Shown here in pieces: positions 4,301-6,083 of a stretch of 6,083 nucleotides of DNA; positions within the stretch are counted from its first letter, which is position 1, and the number at the start of each line of letters is the position of its first letter. This DNA comes from JAUVXJ01 sp034430275. Lineage in GTDB: Bacteria > Chloroflexota > Anaerolineae > UBA7937 > B3-Chlor. The stretch is taken from contig DAOUEW010000380.1 in assembly GCA_034430275.1 (NCBI GenBank), positions 1 through 6,083 on the forward strand. The letters are read 5' to 3'. A model generated the notes under the pieces. It had not been told where the DNA came from, did not search any database, and saw only the letters and a list, made by a program, of their open reading frames with translations. The position numbers and the translations under genes are program-made.

Positions 4301-5986
4301 ATGGAAAGAGTGAGGAGGAGCGCTGGTCAGGCCGTGGTCGATGCCCTGGTGGCCGAGAAGGTGGACTTGGTCTTCGGCCTGGCCGGGTCCCACATCCACG
4401 CCATCTGCGATGCACTCATAGATACCGAAGGCATCAGATTCGTCGTCTGCAAGCACGAGAATAATGCCGCCTTGATGGCCGACATGTACGGCAGGCTGAC
4501 CCAGCGGCCTGGCGTTTGTCTCGTCACCGCTGGACCAGGAGCCACGAACTCTATGACGGGGGTAGCGCAGGCGTTTGCGGCGGCGTCTCCCGTCGTCCAT
4601 ATCTCAGGGACGGTGCCCAGACGAGCCAAGAAGGGCTCGTTCCACGGCCTTGATCGCCCAGGCTTCTTGCGCCAGGCCTTCGAACCGGTGACCAAGTGGT
4701 CGGTGCGCGTGGACGAGGTGGAAGACACTCCCAGGATCCTGGCTGAAGCCTTCTCCGTCGCCAACTCTGGACGGCGAGGTCCGGTGCACGTCGAGCTGCC
4801 CGAGGATCTGCTGCTTGAACCCCCGACGGAGATCTGGCAGTACCAGGGTCGACCGGTAGAGCCCGCTGCGCTCGACGAGGAACTGGTGGAGCGCCTGGCG
4901 GAGATGCTGGTCACCGCGGAGCGGCCCATGATCTGCGCCGGGGCAGGCGTGCGCAATGCGGGTGCCAAGGCAGACCTGATGAGACTTGCAGAGTCGCTGG
5001 GAGCGGCTGTCGTCTTCCCACGCAACGCTTTCGACGTATTCCCCTACACTCATCCCCTCTGTGTCGGACCTCTCAACTCCTACCCTCCCAACCCTTTCCC
5101 AACGCAGCTCATTGAGGAGTCCGACCTGTTGGTGGTGATCGGAATGCGCGCCGGAACGGCGTCTGCTGAGTTGCTGGACGCTCACGGTCCGGCCAGGTGC
5201 GTCTATCTGACCCCCGAGGGCGAGTCGGACCAATCGGAGCGAGCTGAGCTCAACGCCTCTGTGGACTGTGGGAGTATGCTGAGCGCTCTGGCCGACCGTA
5301 TAGCCCAGGGCCACGAAGCGTCTCCCACCTGGGCGGAGACGCGAATCGCCGAGCTGAAGGGGCTCTTGAGGGCCGGCATGAATGAGATGCTGGAGAGCTA
5401 TCGCGGCCACAGGCCCATACACTTCGGGCTCGCCCTCCAAGAACTGGGTTCCTTGATGGACGAGGATGCCCTAGTGGTGGGCGATATCGGCAACCATGGG
5501 GTGTGGTCCTCTGGGTGGTTCGAGCTGTACGGCAAACAGACGCTGGTGGAACCGGGACCGTGGGGGGCGATGGGTTTCGCTCTCCCGGGCACCATCGCCG
5601 CCAAGCTGGCTTACCCTGACCGGCAGGTCGTGGGAATCACGGGAGACGGGGCTTTCCTGATGTCGTGTAGCGATTTCGGCACGGCGCTGGAGGAAGGTGC
5701 CAACGTGGTCATTGTGGTGCTGGACGACCGGCGGTACGGCATGATCCACGCCCTCCAGACCAAAGACTACGGGCGCACCATCGCCACGGAGTTGAGGACC
5801 CCGGATCTCGTGAAGTTCGCCGAGAGCTTCGGCGCCCTCGGGATCAGGGTAGAAGACGATGCTGAAGTGCGGCCCGCCCTGAGCCGGGCACTGGAAGCCG
5901 ACGTGCCCGTGATCGTGGACGTGATCTGCGGCCACGACTTCCCCCACCCCACTCCGGTGGAGTGGCTCGCCGCAGGGGGATCTTGA
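4301..5986 (+). CDS. Thiamine-diphosphate-dependent enzyme, acetolactate synthase/benzoylformate decarboxylase-like
   Basis: The product has 561 residues with the three domains of the superfamily: N-terminal pyrimidine-binding domain (about 5-170; KHENNAALMADMYGR with catalytic Glu53; TAGPGATN at 76-83), central domain (about 190-335) and C-terminal diphosphate-binding domain (about 375-545; GDIGNHG, PWGAMGFALPG, and the cofactor/Mg motif beginning GDG at 448-450). The motif normally ends Asn-Asn but here reads LDDRRYGM, with Asp475-Asp476. Where acetolactate synthases have FQE with an active-site glutamine, this protein has FHG (His115). The retained Glu53 argues against glyoxylate carboligase, which has valine there. 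The central domain lacks the GARFDDR stretch of acetolactate synthase, and no regulatory-subunit gene is near, so branched-chain amino acid synthesis is unlikely. It probably decarboxylates or carboligates a 2-keto acid, or hydrolyses a diketone; the substrate is unknown. It diverges from the hydantoinase gene, suggesting a linked pathway (inference). Confidence 0.9.
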   Translation: MERVRRSAGQAVVDALVAEKVDLVFGLAGSHIHAICDALIDTEGIRFVVCKHENNAALMADMYGRLTQRPGVCLVTAGPGATNSMTGVAQAFAAASPVVHISGTVPRRAKKGSFHGLDRPGFLRQAFEPVTKWSVRVDEVEDTPRILAEAFSVANSGRRGPVHVELPEDLLLEPPTEIWQYQGRPVEPAALDEELVERLAEMLVTAERPMICAGAGVRNAGAKADLMRLAESLGAAVVFPRNAFDVFPYTHPLCVGPLNSYPPNPFPTQLIEESDLLVVIGMRAGTASAELLDAHGPARCVYLTPEGESDQSERAELNASVDCGSMLSALADRIAQGHEASPTWAETRIAELKGLLRAGMNEMLESYRGHRPIHFGLALQELGSLMDEDALVVGDIGNHGVWSSGWFELYGKQTLVEPGPWGAMGFALPGTIAAKLAYPDRQVVGITGDGAFLMSCSDFGTALEEGANVVIVVLDDRRYGMIHALQTKDYGRTIATELRTPDLVKFAESFGALGIRVEDDAEVRPALSRALEADVPVIVDVICGHDFPHPTPVEWLAAGGS

Positions 5987-6001
5987 CCCGGACCTCGTTG
6001 T

Positions 6002-6065
6002 CGGCCCCAGGCGGCCCCACGGCCAATGGAACCTCTGCCCGACCAGGTCGGATGAGCCGGCCCCA
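6002..6065. repeat. Three copies of the octamer CGGCCCCA
   Basis: CGGCCCCA occurs at 6002-6009, 6012-6019 and 6058-6065, the first two ten bases apart, in the non-coding stretch after the last gene. This could be a protein-binding cluster or GC-rich coincidence. Confidence 0.35.
6039..6051. repeat. Short dyad CCGACC-A-GGTCGG
   Basis: A perfect six-base inverted repeat around a single base lies 52 bases beyond the last stop codon. As RNA it gives a five-pair stem with a three-base loop, but no T run follows, so it is not a clear terminator. It could be an operator for a gene beyond the right edge. Confidence 0.3.
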
Positions 6066-6083
6066 GACCAGAGATCAGCTCTC

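Noticed and set aside
4604..5440. 278-codon - strand open frame inside the thiamine-diphosphate enzyme
   Set aside because: Antisense shadow of a complete enzyme with clear motifs on the + strand.
4301..5986. Glyoxylate carboligase, which would pair with an allantoin pathway
   Set aside because: Glyoxylate carboligase lacks the catalytic glutamate (valine in its place); here Glu53 is present. The adjacent amidohydrolase also fits hydantoinase better than allantoinase.

Overview
The window is a GC-rich, densely coded bacterial (possibly archaeal) chromosome segment carrying catabolic, CoA-centred enzymes. I see no mobile elements, tRNA, rRNA or CRISPR. Overlapping start/stop codons, Shine-Dalgarno sites and G/C-rich third positions indicate a prokaryote. 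I cannot name the lineage from sequence alone; the mix of genes would suit a deep-branching soil or sediment group such as Chloroflexota, but that is a guess.

Region 1 (1-2504, + strand) is one tightly packed operon cut by the left edge. It holds the C-terminal end of an ATP-grasp acyl-CoA ligase beta subunit, a 107-residue cysteine-rich ferredoxin-like protein, a succinyl-CoA-synthetase-type alpha subunit with the phosphorylatable histidine, and an HMG-CoA-lyase-family enzyme. The first two junctions overlap (ATGA, TAATG) and the third gap is at most 19 bases, so the four genes are probably co-transcribed. The plausible logic is: a carboxylic acid is activated to its CoA thioester by the two-subunit ligase, then cleaved between carbons by the lyase. 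The iron-sulfur protein encoded between the ligase subunits is the least explained element.

Region 2 (2501-3871, - strand) is a complete dihydropyrimidinase/D-hydantoinase-type cyclic amidohydrolase. It converges on the lyase gene so tightly that both stop codons share the palindrome CTAG.

Region 3 (3872-4300) is a 429-base divergent control region with no convincing gene. It holds two back-to-back extended -10 elements with the same TTGTGCTA core, a dyad over the predicted start of the leftward transcript, several other dyads, and two tandem hairpins in the rightward leader ending just before a very strong ribosome binding site.

Region 4 (4301-5986, + strand) is a complete 561-residue thiamine-diphosphate enzyme of the acetolactate synthase/benzoylformate decarboxylase superfamily, reaction unknown. 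The last 97 bases hold no recognisable gene, only a triplicated octamer and a small dyad.

The most promising points are the ligase/iron-sulfur/lyase operon, the citrate-lyase-like departures in both ligase subunits, and the structured divergent control region.
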